Shown: positions 10,061 to 18,116 of the stretch, one piece after another
Layout: every line of letters begins with the position of its first letter
Numbering within the stretch: position 1 is the stretch's first letter
Assembly: GCF_900105175.1 (NCBI RefSeq)
Contig: NZ_LT629771.1
Span: 2,170,001 to 2,234,000 of the forward strand
Direction of reading: 5' to 3'
Length of the DNA: 64,000 nt
Source: Jiangella sp. DSM 45060
GTDB lineage: Bacteria > Actinomycetota > Actinomycetes > Jiangellales > Jiangellaceae
The notes under the pieces: model-generated
What the model saw: the letters and a program-made list of their open reading frames with translations, nothing else
What the model was told of the DNA's origin: nothing
Databases searched by the model: none
Program-made: the position numbers and the translations under genes

Positions 10061-10908
10061 CGACGCTGCCGTGGCCGCCGGACTGGCGGCGTCCGCCCCT
10101 CAGCGGCTGGCTCGGTGTCGTCCTGTTCGGTGCCCTCGCGGCGTTCCTGGCGCTGGCAGCGGCCATCGCGGCCACCAGCCGGCAGTGGGTCGCGGTGGCC
10201 GTGATCGGCGGCGTCCTGCTGTTGCTCGCGCCGATCGCCGCCGTCAGCCGGCCCCGTCGCCCCGTGTCTGCCGCCGAGGTGTCGCTCGACCTGGACGGCC
10301 GCCGGCAGACCGGCGTGCGGATCCCCGTCCTCCCGACGTCGCCGCTGGTGAGCCTGGCGTTGGCGATCCTGGGGCTGGCGATCCTCGGGCTCGGGGTCGC
10401 GGCGCTCGTCATCGCCGCGACGGACGGCGACTGGGCGGCGGTGGTGGGCTTCGTCGTGCTGCTGGTCGTCGGGTCGGTGCTGGCGCTCGGCGGGATCGTC
10501 GGCCTGATCGCCTCCCGCCGGCGCCTGGGGCTGGACCTCACGCCGTCGCACCTGGTCGTCGGGCTGGGCGGCGACCCCGTCGAGCTCACCTGGGAACAGA
10601 TCGACCGCATCGGCACCACGTCGGTCCGCTACGGATTCGCCCTGGCGCCGGTGCAGAACTGGCTGACGGTGGCGACGCGCGAGCCGGTCCCGGCTGGGCC
10701 GTCCAGTCGGCGCGCGGCGGCACTGGGCCGCATGACGTCGACGGCGCCGGCGCACACGGCCGCCGCGATCCCGGCCCAGCGGCTCGGGGCCGACCCCGTG
10801 CTCGTCTACCACGCGCTGCGGTACTACCTGGAGCGCGCGGACGCCCGCCCCGAACTCGGGTCGGGCGCCGCGCTGCGCCGGCTCGCGGCCGGTGAGGTCG
10901 TGCGCTGA
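10057..10908 (+). CDS. Hypothetical membrane protein
   Basis: A protein of 283 residues starting VTTLPWPPDWRRPPLSGW at a GTG preceded by GAGAG. Four hydrophobic segments are visible, roughly residues 17-38, 46-64, 95-118 and 125-150 (LAILGLAILGLGVAALVI and VVGFVVLLVVGSVLALGGIV). They are followed by a soluble C-terminal half with a PH-like flavour (LGLDLTPSHLVVGLGGDPVELTWEQIDRI), similar in style to bPH-type domains, but I cannot assign a family. The upstream region is the 77-bp repeat array. Function unknown. Confidence 0.7.
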   Translation: MTTLPWPPDWRRPPLSGWLGVVLFGALAAFLALAAAIAATSRQWVAVAVIGGVLLLLAPIAAVSRPRRPVSAAEVSLDLDGRRQTGVRIPVLPTSPLVSLALAILGLAILGLGVAALVIAATDGDWAAVVGFVVLLVVGSVLALGGIVGLIASRRRLGLDLTPSHLVVGLGGDPVELTWEQIDRIGTTSVRYGFALAPVQNWLTVATREPVPAGPSSRRAAALGRMTSTAPAHTAAAIPAQRLGADPVLVYHALRYYLERADARPELGSGAALRRLAAGEVVR

Positions 10909-10917
10909 CCGGTCGGC

Positions 10918-11166
10918 TCAGAGCGGGTCGATGTCGTCGCGCCGCTCGACGTACTCCCTGGTGCGCGGTCGTTCGACGTACTCCGTGCTGCGGGCGCGCC
11001 GCGTCCGCATCGACGCGACCATCATCGACACGACGATGGCCAGCGCACCCACACCGGTGAGCACCCAGCCGATGACGCTCAGGTCGAAGTCGGCCAGCCG
11101 GTCCCTGACGCCGAGGGCCAGGATCAGGCCCAACGCCATCAGAAAGACTCCCAGACCGATACTCAT
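10918..11166 (-). CDS. DUF6458-type small membrane protein
   Basis: An 82-residue protein starting MSIGLGVFLMALGLILALGV at 11166 after GGGAGGTG. It has two membrane segments separated by the short loop RDRLADFDLSVIGW, followed by a charged C-terminal tail with two TEYVE/REYVE-like motifs. This matches the actinobacterial DUF6458 family of unknown function. A close paralogue sits at 17851-18066 and shares the FLM-LGLILALGVRDR and FDLSVIGW-LTGVG cores. Convergent with the upstream membrane-protein gene. Confidence 0.8.
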   Translation of the reverse strand: MSIGLGVFLMALGLILALGVRDRLADFDLSVIGWVLTGVGALAIVVSMMVASMRTRRARSTEYVERPRTREYVERRDDIDPL

Positions 11167-11187
11167 ATCGGACACACCTCCCGAATT

Positions 11188-11263
11188 GGCGGGAACGCCA
11201 GGGCAGATACCCGGCCGCCCGGTCGCCAAACGGCCGCCGTCTCCTGGCGCGCCCGTTCCCGCC
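11188..11263. repeat. Long imperfect inverted repeat between ctaA and the DUF6458 gene
   Basis: GGCGGGAACG (11188-11197) pairs with CGTTCCCGCC (11254-11263), and inside these CGCCAGG (11196-11202) pairs with CCTGGCG (11243-11249). The result is a long hairpin with a few bulges. It may terminate ctaA transcription or form a leader for the DUF6458 gene; no T-tract is visible. Confidence 0.5.
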
Positions 11264-11284
11264 GTCGTGGCGCTGGGCGTGTCG

Positions 11285-12268
11285 TCAGTGCGCGGTCGCG
11301 GCGGCCGGCTGGCGCGACGGCAGCCAGCGCGTGGCGAGCCAGGCGTCCGTCGCGGCCATGACCATGAGCGCGGCGCCGAGCATGTGCAGTCCGACCAGCA
11401 GTTCCGGCAGCTCGAGCCGATACTGCACCAGTCCGATGACGCCCTGTCCGAGCTCGACGGCGAGCAGCACCGCCGCCGCGCGCGCCGCTCGTCCGGGGGA
11501 GCCGACCGCCCGGGCCGTGAAGTACAGGCCGATCGAGAGGCCCATGAGCAGCAGCACCGAGTCCGCGTGCACCTGCGTCACCACGGCGACGTCGAGGCCG
11601 GTGCGCTTGGAATCGGGGTCGCCGGCGTGTGGGCCGCTGCCGGTGACGACCGCGCCCAGGTAGACGGCGACGGCGGTGACCACCAGCGTCAGCAGCCCGA
11701 GCCGTTCCAGCCACGGTTGCCCGACCCGCGCCGGTACCGCGCCGTGCGGCCGCTGCGTCCGTCTGACCAGCACAGTCGCGACGCCGACCAGCACGGCCGA
11801 CACCAGGAAGTGGAACATGACGACCCACGGGTTCAGGTCGGTCCAGACGGTGATGCCGCCGATGACGGCCTGCGCCGGCACGACGCCCAGCAGCACGGCC
11901 GACAGCACCACGAGGTCGCGGCGCGGCCGATCCGACGTGAGCGTCCGCAACACCGCGACCAGCATCGCGAACGCGACCGCGCCGACCACGAACGTCAGCA
12001 GCCGGTTCCCGAACTCGATCGCCCCGTGCAGTCCCATCTCGGGCGTCGCGGCGATGGAACCGGCCGTGCAGTGCGGCCAGTCGGGGCAGCCGAGCCCGGA
12101 GTCGGTGAGCCGGACCGCGCCGCCCGTGACGATGATGCCGGCCTGCGTGACCAGCGACGCGACCGCCAGCCGCCGTAGTGCGAGCTCCGACGGGAGCGGC
12201 AGCCGCCGTACGAGCCGGGCGGCCCGGCCGGGCGCCGGAGCCGGAGTCGTCGGAAGGGTCGCGGTCAC
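11285..12268 (-). CDS. ctaA: Heme A synthase (COX15/CtaA family)
   Basis: Integral membrane enzyme that oxidises heme O to heme A for cytochrome c oxidase. About 327 residues with eight transmembrane helices. Conserved features: the exoplasmic loop LTDSGLGCPDWPHC with its paired cysteines, the heme-binding histidines in HGAIEFGNRLLT, MFHFLVSAVLVG and VTQVHADSVLLLMG. The start is one of two adjacent GTG codons at 12271/12268 with no obvious ribosome-binding site, possibly leaderless. It completes the heme A pathway begun by ctaB nearby. Confidence 0.93.
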   Translation of the reverse strand: MTATLPTTPAPAPGRAARLVRRLPLPSELALRRLAVASLVTQAGIIVTGGAVRLTDSGLGCPDWPHCTAGSIAATPEMGLHGAIEFGNRLLTFVVGAVAFAMLVAVLRTLTSDRPRRDLVVLSAVLLGVVPAQAVIGGITVWTDLNPWVVMFHFLVSAVLVGVATVLVRRTQRPHGAVPARVGQPWLERLGLLTLVVTAVAVYLGAVVTGSGPHAGDPDSKRTGLDVAVVTQVHADSVLLLMGLSIGLYFTARAVGSPGRAARAAAVLLAVELGQGVIGLVQYRLELPELLVGLHMLGAALMVMAATDAWLATRWLPSRQPAAATAH

Positions 12269-12976
12269 CACGTCATGGTAGGACGCGGCGGCCGGTCGCG
12301 ATCTCCGGGTCGGCGTGCGCTGCCTCAATGGCGCGGTCCTGTCAAGGGCTGACGGTTTGCCCGACTCCCGACAGCGGTAGCCCGGAAGTTAGCCCTATCG
12401 GCTCCGTTGCTGCTCTTCGGTTAGCCCTGATTCGGGCAAACGCCCTGGCCATTCGGGCAAACGCCGAAACCGTCGAACGGGCCGGATCTGGGCTTAGCGT
12501 CCGGGTCATGGCCCTTCGATCCGTTCTTCTGCGCGCTGCCCTGGCGGTGGCGTCGGTGCTCGCTGCCGCCCTCAGCGGCGGCGGGCTGCTCGGTCGTGCG
12601 CCCGCTCTCCAAGAGGCGGCTCCTGCGGGCGGCGGGGCACCCGGCATGGGTGGCGTGGCCGCGTCCGGTGCGGGGGAGTACGGCGCGCCGGCCGCAACCG
12701 CCGGCCGGGTCGGCGCCGCCGAGCCGGCCAGGTCCGTCGTCCTCGCCGAGCGACGGCGGGCCGTGCTCACCACCTGCCGCTGCCACGGCGAGCGCGGGCC
12801 GGTGCCGGCCGGGCTCGCGGCGGCATGGTTCGTCCCACTTCGGTCGCCTCGGCACGGCCGCTCCGCTACCGTGCGTCTACGGGCACGCCGTGATCGCCGA
12901 GACAGCCGCCGTGGGCACGCCGGCGGGCTCTGGCAGTGGGCTCGTTCGCTGCGAACATCTGCGGGAGGCAAGGGAC
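12269..12976. other. Gene-poor interval with two 21-bp-spaced direct repeats
   Basis: About 700 bases without a convincing complete gene. The 15-base element ATTCGGGCAAACGCC occurs at 12430-12444 and again at 12451-12465 (21-bp period, two helical turns), and GTTAGCCCT occurs at 12388-12396 and 12420-12428. Downstream, an ATG at 12508 opens a frame reading MALRSVLLRAALAVASVLAA, which looks like a signal peptide. The frame loses coding character after about 80 codons and runs without a stop into the next genes. A decayed or frameshifted small secreted-protein gene controlled by the repeats is possible. Confidence 0.45.
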
Positions 12977-13471
12977 ATGAGCGGCGCCACTCGGCTGCGA
13001 CCGCCCCGGAACTGGCTCGACCATCGCGTCATGGCCTGGTGGCGAGCGCAGGTCGGCGTGCTGACGGCCGTGGTGGTGGTCCCGCTGCTGATCCTCGGTC
13101 TGCTCATCGCGCCGGCGCGGCCGTGGTTCCTGATCCCGGCGGCCGTGCTGACCGTCGTGGGGCTGCTCGCGATCCTGCTGCTGCCGCCGTGGTGGTTCCG
13201 GATCCATCGCTGGGAGGTCACCGATCAAGCCGTCTACACACGTGGTGGCGTGTTGTGGCAGGTCTGGCGGGTGGCCCCGATGTCACGCATCCAGACCGTC
13301 GACACCGTCCGCGGTCCGCTGCAGCGCGCCTTCGGCCTGTCGACGGTGACGGTGACGACGGCGTCCTCGGCGGGAGCGGTGAAGATCGAGGGCCTCGACC
13401 ACGAGCAGGCCGCCGAACTCGCCGAGGAACTCACCCGTATCACCCACGACACCCCCGGCGACGCGACGTGA
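12977..13471 (+). CDS. PH-domain (bPH2) membrane protein, YdbS-like
   Basis: A 164-residue protein beginning MSGATRLRPPRNWLDHRV at the ATG at 12977, preceded by GGGAGGCAAGGGA. Two adjacent membrane helices (about residues 25-65) are followed by a bacterial PH domain. The domain contains the typical sequence YTRGGVLWQVWRVAPMSRIQ and GPLQRAFGLSTVTVTTASS. This is the smaller member of the YdbS/YdbT pair. It overlaps the larger partner by four bases (GTGA). Its biochemical role is unknown; the Bacillus pair has been linked to antimicrobial resistance, which I only cite as family background. Confidence 0.85.
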   Translation: MSGATRLRPPRNWLDHRVMAWWRAQVGVLTAVVVVPLLILGLLIAPARPWFLIPAAVLTVVGLLAILLLPPWWFRIHRWEVTDQAVYTRGGVLWQVWRVAPMSRIQTVDTVRGPLQRAFGLSTVTVTTASSAGAVKIEGLDHEQAAELAEELTRITHDTPGDAT

Positions 13472-15351
13472 ACGACTCCAGCTCCGGCGACCCGTCCGCC
13501 GAGCACGCGGCCCCCAGTGAGCGCGGTGACCCTGCCGGGCGCGCCGCCTCCGGTGAGCGCGGCGGCTCTGCCGAGCGCGCCACCCCGTCCGGGCGGAGCG
13601 GCCACGCCGCCGGTCCCGTCGATCACGCCTTCGACCTCCCGACCGTGCCCGCTCCCGGCCCGGCCACCAGCGCTACTCCCGGCGCGGCCGCCGCCGCTCC
13701 CGGCTCGGCCGAGCCTGTGGCCGCCCGTCATGCCGCCGGAGCCGACCCGGCGGCCGAGCCCGGAGCCGACGGCGGCCCCAGCGCCAGCGGCGGAGCCGGT
13801 GCCGAGGGCGGCCCCGGCTGGCTCGCGCTGCACCGCGACACTCTCAAGGTCACCGGCATCTGGGTCTTCATCCTGGCCCTCGGCGGCGCCATCCCCACCA
13901 CCATCGGCGTCGGCTCCGGGACGTCCTACGGCATCGCGCTGGCGTGGGTCGTGCCGGCGGTGGCCCTGGTCGTGCTGGGCTCGGTCATCGCCGACTACGT
14001 GCGCTGGCGGCACAGCCGGTACCGGGTCACGCCGACGCGCATGGAACTGCACAAGGGCCTGATCTTCACGACGAAACGCTCCCTCGCCCGCGAACGCATC
14101 CGCACCGTCGACCTCTCGGCCGATCCGGTCCAGCGGCTGTTCGGGCTGGCGAAGGTGAGCATCGGCACGGGCGAGCAGATCGAGGCCGGCGGGCCGGGGC
14201 AGTCCCCGCAGACGTTGGTGCTCGATCCCGTCAGCCGCGACGAGGGCGAACGGCTGCGTGCGCTGCTGCTCGACCGCGCGCCGCTGGCCGCCGACGGCAC
14301 CGAGCCGGGCGTGCGGGTGCTGGCCCGCTGGGACCCCGGCTGGCTCCGCTTCGCGCCGCTGTCGTTCTGGACGTTCGCGCTGGCGGGCATCGCGGTCGGC
14401 GGCCTGTTCCAGGTGCTGAACTGGTTCGGTCGCGAGAGCCTGCCGGTCGACGCCACCCGCGACATCGTCGAGGACATCGGGGCGACGCAGACGCTGGTGC
14501 TGTTCGCGGTGGTGTTCGTGCTGGTCGGGGTGGTGGCGACGCTGGCGCTCACGCTGGAGGCGTGGTGGGCTTACCGGCTGGAACGCGAGCCGGGCGGGAC
14601 CTTACGGGTCCGGCGTGGGCTGCTCACCACGCGCTCGGTCAGCATCGAGGAGCAGCGCATTCGCGGCGTCGAGATCGTCGAGCCGCTCGGCGTGCGGTCC
14701 GCCGGCGCGGCGCGGGTCGACGTCGTCACGACCGGCCTGCGCACCGACCCCAAGTCCGAGGCGTCGACGCTGCTGCCCGCCGCCCCGATGACGGTGGCCG
14801 CGTCCGTGGCCGCCGCCGTCGCCGGTGTGCGGCCCGGCGGACGGCTGCGACGACATCCGGCGGCGGCGCGGGCGCGGCGGCTGCGCTGGGCTCTCGCGGC
14901 CGACGCCGTGCTGGCGGCGGTGGTGGTGTGGCTGGCGGTCGCGTCGCCGGTGCGCGACTTCTGGGCCATCGTGCTGACGGTGCTGGCCGCGGCCGCGTGC
15001 GTGGCCCTGGTGCTACTGGCCGGCGACGCGTACCGGTCGCTCGGCCACGATCTCGACGGTGAGTTCCTGGTCGCCCGCAAGGGCAGTGTCCGCCGGGCGA
15101 CGGTGTATCTGCAGCGGCAGGGCATCATCGGCTGGCGCGCGAGCCAGTCGGTGTTCCAGCGCCGGGCCGGCCTGCTGACCCTCACCGCCACGACAGCGGC
15201 CGGCGCACGGCGCTACTCGGTCATCGACGCCGACGAGCACGAGGTCCTCGAGTTCGGCGCCGAGGCCGTCCCCGGTCTGCTCGATCCCTTCCTCGTCCGC
15301 GACCGGCCGACCGCCGGCCTGACCGAGGAGGTGTCGCTCGGGGAGCCGTGA
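13468..15351 (+). CDS. Multi-PH-domain (bPH2) membrane protein, YdbT-like
   Basis: A 627-residue protein starting at the GTG at 13468 that overlaps the upstream stop. The first 115 or so residues are a disordered Ser/Ala/Gly/Pro-rich tail. Then come a helix pair, a PH domain (YRVTPTRMELHKGLIFTTKR, RLFGLAKVSIGTG), a second helix pair, a second PH domain (LRVRRGLLTTRSVSIEEQRI), a third helix pair and a third PH domain (GEFLVARKGSVRRATVYLQR). This 2TM-PH repeat architecture defines the YdbT-type partner of the preceding protein. The pair probably forms a membrane complex of unknown function. Confidence 0.85.
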   Translation: MNDSSSGDPSAEHAAPSERGDPAGRAASGERGGSAERATPSGRSGHAAGPVDHAFDLPTVPAPGPATSATPGAAAAAPGSAEPVAARHAAGADPAAEPGADGGPSASGGAGAEGGPGWLALHRDTLKVTGIWVFILALGGAIPTTIGVGSGTSYGIALAWVVPAVALVVLGSVIADYVRWRHSRYRVTPTRMELHKGLIFTTKRSLARERIRTVDLSADPVQRLFGLAKVSIGTGEQIEAGGPGQSPQTLVLDPVSRDEGERLRALLLDRAPLAADGTEPGVRVLARWDPGWLRFAPLSFWTFALAGIAVGGLFQVLNWFGRESLPVDATRDIVEDIGATQTLVLFAVVFVLVGVVATLALTLEAWWAYRLEREPGGTLRVRRGLLTTRSVSIEEQRIRGVEIVEPLGVRSAGAARVDVVTTGLRTDPKSEASTLLPAAPMTVAASVAAAVAGVRPGGRLRRHPAAARARRLRWALAADAVLAAVVVWLAVASPVRDFWAIVLTVLAAAACVALVLLAGDAYRSLGHDLDGEFLVARKGSVRRATVYLQRQGIIGWRASQSVFQRRAGLLTLTATTAAGARRYSVIDADEHEVLEFGAEAVPGLLDPFLVRDRPTAGLTEEVSLGEP

Positions 15352-15408
15352 CCACGACCGATCACGCGGCGTTCCCAGCCCCACGCGGGCGGCGCCGGGA
15401 CTGCGTAC

Positions 15409-15577
15409 GGGGCTGAGCTCCCCGTGGGGCTGAGCTGCGCGTGGGGGCTGAGGCCCGCGTGGACGCTGAGGCCCGCGTGGGGCTGCGCTCCCCTTGGGGG
15501 CTGAGCTGCGCGTGGGGCTGCGCTCCCCGTGGGGGCTGAGCTGCGCGTGGGGCTGCGCTCCCCGTGGGAGCTGAGCC
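15409..15577. repeat. About ten 17-18-bp tandem repeats between convergent genes
   Basis: Units of the type GGGGCTGAGCTGCGCGT alternate with GGGGCTGCGCTCCCCGT across the interval separating the PH-domain gene from the ABC permease gene, which converge here. The repeats can fold locally (GAGCTC/GCGCTCCCC against GGGG). I see no gene in 15352-15630. The array may serve as a transcription-blocking spacer or be a variable-number tandem repeat. Confidence 0.85.
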
Positions 15578-15630
15578 GCCGCCCCCGCCCGCTCGGGCCC
15601 AGGCCGCCGGGGTTTGCGCCGGGTGCTGGC

Positions 15631-16851
15631 TCACTCCCAGCGGAACCAGCGAGCCGCCGCGGTGAGGCCGGCCAGCGCCCAGGCCGCCAGCACGGCGACC
15701 GATCCCCACGGCAGGCCCGCGCCGTCCGCCAGGACCGACCGCAGCCCGTCGGCCAGGGCGCCGGTCGGCGTGAGTTCTAGCACCGTCCGCAGACCCGACG
15801 GGAAGCCGGACAGCGGGATCACCACGCCGCCGAGCACCAGGAGCAACAGGTAGACGAGGTTCGCCGCGGCGAGCGTGGCCTCGGCGCGGAGCGTGCCTGC
15901 CATCAGCAGGCCGAGTCCGGCGAACGCCAGCGTCCCGGCGACCAGCAGCACGGCCACGGCCAGCGGCGATCCCGACGGCCGCCAGCCCAGTGCCAGCCCC
16001 AGCCCGCCGACCAGCACCACCTGGAACGCCTCGACCACCAGCACGGTCAGCGCCTTGGCCAGCAGCAACGTCCAGCGGGGGAGCGGTGACACGGCCAGGC
16101 GTTTCAGCGCGCCGTAGCGGCGCTCGTACCCGGTCGCGATGGCCAGCGACGTGAACGCCGTCGACATCACGCACAGCGCCAGGACGCCGGGCACGAGGAA
16201 GTCGACCCGCTCGTAGTCGCCCGTGTCGAACACCGGCGCGGCGGTCAGCAACCACAACAGCACGACCGGGATGGCGGCGGTCAGCAGCAACTGCTCGCCG
16301 TTGCGCAACAGCAGCCGGACCTCGAACAGCGTCTGGGCCAGCAGCATCCGGCCGATCGGCGCCGCACCGGGCGCCGGCGTGAACAGCGAGCTCCGGGCCG
16401 ACGCAGGGTCCGGCTGGGGCGCGGACGACGGCTCCGGCGGCGGCGAGGACGGGCCGGGCGAGGGGGCGGGCGCGGACGAAGGACCGGCCGCGCGCGACGA
16501 TCCGGGCGACCCGGGCGCGGGCGTGGACGAGGGGTCGGGTGCGGACGACGGCTCCGGCGGCGACGCGGACGAAGGACCGGCCGCGCGCGACGATCCGGGC
16601 GACCCGGGCGCGGGCGTGGACGAGGGGTCGGGTGCGGACGACGGCTCCGGCGGCGACGCGGACGAAGGACCGGCCGCGCGCGACGATCCGGGCGACCCGG
16701 GCGCGGGCGTGGACGAGGGGTCGGGTGCGGACGACGGCTCCGGCGGCGACGCGGACGAAGGACCGGCCGCGCGCGACGATCCGGGCGGGGTTGAGGGCCC
16801 GGCGGGGCGTCCCGGCGGCGTCGAGGCGTCGCCGGGCGGGGTGGTGGTCAC
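15631..16851 (-). CDS. ABC-2 type exporter permease with repetitive N-terminal tail
   Basis: A 406-residue protein. The first 165 or so residues are a cytoplasmic Pro/Ser/Ala-rich tail containing three identical 31-residue units (opening GSSRAAGPSSASPPEPSSAP) and a partial fourth. The rest is an ABC-2 membrane domain with six helices, from MLLAQTLFEVRLLLRNGEQL through ERRYGALKRLAVSPLPRW (the typical coupling motif) to AARWFRWE. The GTG at 16851 overlaps the ATPase stop (GTGA). It forms the membrane half of an exporter with the ATPase encoded at 16848-17792; the substrate is unknown. The tail is exceptional for this family. Confidence 0.85.
   Translation of the reverse strand: MTTTPPGDASTPPGRPAGPSTPPGSSRAAGPSSASPPEPSSAPDPSSTPAPGSPGSSRAAGPSSASPPEPSSAPDPSSTPAPGSPGSSRAAGPSSASPPEPSSAPDPSSTPAPGSPGSSRAAGPSSAPAPSPGPSSPPPEPSSAPQPDPASARSSLFTPAPGAAPIGRMLLAQTLFEVRLLLRNGEQLLLTAAIPVVLLWLLTAAPVFDTGDYERVDFLVPGVLALCVMSTAFTSLAIATGYERRYGALKRLAVSPLPRWTLLLAKALTVLVVEAFQVVLVGGLGLALGWRPSGSPLAVAVLLVAGTLAFAGLGLLMAGTLRAEATLAAANLVYLLLLVLGGVVIPLSGFPSGLRTVLELTPTGALADGLRSVLADGAGLPWGSVAVLAAWALAGLTAAARWFRWE
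16475..16787. repeat. Perfect 93-bp tandem repeats within the permease gene
   Basis: Units begin at 16475, 16568 and 16661, each 93 bases and identical on inspection, followed by a partial fourth from 16754. Because 93 is divisible by three the repeats stay in frame and give 31-residue protein repeats. The nucleotide identity, including third positions, shows recent expansion or gene-conversion homogenisation. Confidence 0.92.
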
Positions 16852-17792
16852 GGCGCCGTCCTTCCGGCCGAGGCTCCGATCAGCTCCAGGTACACGTCCT
16901 CCAGCGACCGGTGCCCGACCTGCAGACCCTCGGCCAGGATGTCGTTCGCCGCGCACCAGGAGGTCAGCGTGGCCAGCAGGCGCGGATCGACCGGGGCCGT
17001 CACCTCGTACGAGCCGGGCGCCACCTCGCGCACCGTCGCCACGTCGGGCAGGGCGGCGCGCAGCGAGGCGACGTCCAGGCGGGGCGGGCCGCCGAAGCGG
17101 ATGACGTCGTCCGAGAGGCCGCTGGTCAGCTCCTGCGGCGTCCCCTCGGCGAGCACCCGGCCGCCGTCGATGATGACGACGTGGTCGGCGAGCCGCTCGG
17201 CCTCGTCGATGAGGTGCGTCGTCAGCACGACGGTGACCCCGGAGGCCCGCAGCTCGTCCAGCAACTGCCACGTCGCGCGGCGGCCCTGTGGGTCCAGCCC
17301 GGCCGTCGGTTCGTCGAGGAAGACCAGTTCCGGCCGCCCGACCAGCGCCGCCGCCAGCGCGACCCGCTGCCGCTCGCCGCCGGACAGCCGCCGCAGCGGC
17401 GCCCGCCCACGCGCCAGCGATTCCAGGCCCAGCCGCGCCACCAGCATCGAGACGTCCAGCGGCGACGCGTGCAGCCGGGCCAGGTGGGTGAGCAGCTCGA
17501 CCGGCCGCGCGCCGGGGTAGAAGCCGGCGCCGTCCTGCAGCATGACGCCGACCCGCGGCCGCAGCTCGGCGCCGTCGCGCCAGGGATCGAGCCCGAGCAC
17601 GCGGACGGAGCCGGCGTCGGGGCGGCGGAAGCCCTCGCAGATCTCGACGGTCGTGGTCTTGCCGGCGCCGTTCGGGCCGAGGACAGCGGTGATCGTCCCC
17701 GCCGCCACCTGGAAGGACAGCCCGTCGACGGCGGTGACGGCGTCGTAGCGCTTGACCAGAGAGGCGATCTCGACGGCCGGCGCTGCGCTCAT
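16848..17792 (-). CDS. ABC exporter ATP-binding protein
   Basis: A 314-residue ATPase of the DrrA/NatA type. Walker A is GPNGAGKTTT (about residue 40), signature LSGGERQRVALA, Walker B LVFLDEPTAGLD, and the H-loop is TTHLIDEAE. A C-terminal extension (about residue 215 onward) is typical of drug or lipid exporters that pair with an ABC-2 permease. It starts at the ATG at 17792 and overlaps the permease gene by four bases. The closest parallel in this window is the ATPase at 29916-30857. Substrate unknown. Confidence 0.92.
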   Translation of the reverse strand: MSAAPAVEIASLVKRYDAVTAVDGLSFQVAAGTITAVLGPNGAGKTTTVEICEGFRRPDAGSVRVLGLDPWRDGAELRPRVGVMLQDGAGFYPGARPVELLTHLARLHASPLDVSMLVARLGLESLARGRAPLRRLSGGERQRVALAAALVGRPELVFLDEPTAGLDPQGRRATWQLLDELRASGVTVVLTTHLIDEAERLADHVVIIDGGRVLAEGTPQELTSGLSDDVIRFGGPPRLDVASLRAALPDVATVREVAPGSYEVTAPVDPRLLATLTSWCAANDILAEGLQVGHRSLEDVYLELIGASAGRTAP

Positions 17793-17850
17793 CCCGCGAG
17801 TCTCGCACGACCCGCCGGAGCCGCCGACGGCCGGTCGGACCGGCGCGGGC

Positions 17851-18066
17851 TCACCGTTCGCCCACGTCGTCCTGCTCGTCGACGACCTCCGGCTCGCGGG
17901 CCGCGCGGGCCGGGCCGACCACGAACGCGAGGGTGAAGACCAGCAGGCCGACGCCGGTCAGGATCCAGCCGATGACGCTGAGGTCGAACGCGCCCGCCCG
18001 ATCGCGAACGCCGAGCGCCAGGATCAGTCCCAGGGTCATCAGGAAGATGCCGCGGCCAAGGGTCAT
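17851..18066 (-). CDS. DUF6458-type small membrane protein (paralogue)
   Basis: A 71-residue protein beginning MTLGRGIFLMTLGLILALGV. It has the two membrane helices and central FDLSVIGWILTGVG of the DUF6458 family, plus an acidic tail (PEVVDEQDDVGER). It is clearly paralogous to the protein at 10918-11166. No strong ribosome-binding site is visible before the ATG at 18066. Function unknown. Confidence 0.78.
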   Translation of the reverse strand: MTLGRGIFLMTLGLILALGVRDRAGAFDLSVIGWILTGVGLLVFTLAFVVGPARAAREPEVVDEQDDVGER

Positions 18067-18116
18067 GTCCGGCACGTACCCGCGACCAACCCACACAAAC
18101 CGGCACCGGCCCGCGA

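Noticed and set aside
12178..15351. A single 1057-residue plus-strand protein
   Set aside because: The frame is fortuitously open. The real genes are the two PH-domain proteins (12977 and 13468), supported by overlaps and ribosome-binding sites.
15362..16255. Minus-strand frame across the tandem repeat into the permease gene
   Set aside because: Shadow frame of the permease gene and repeat array; the real gene stops at 15631.
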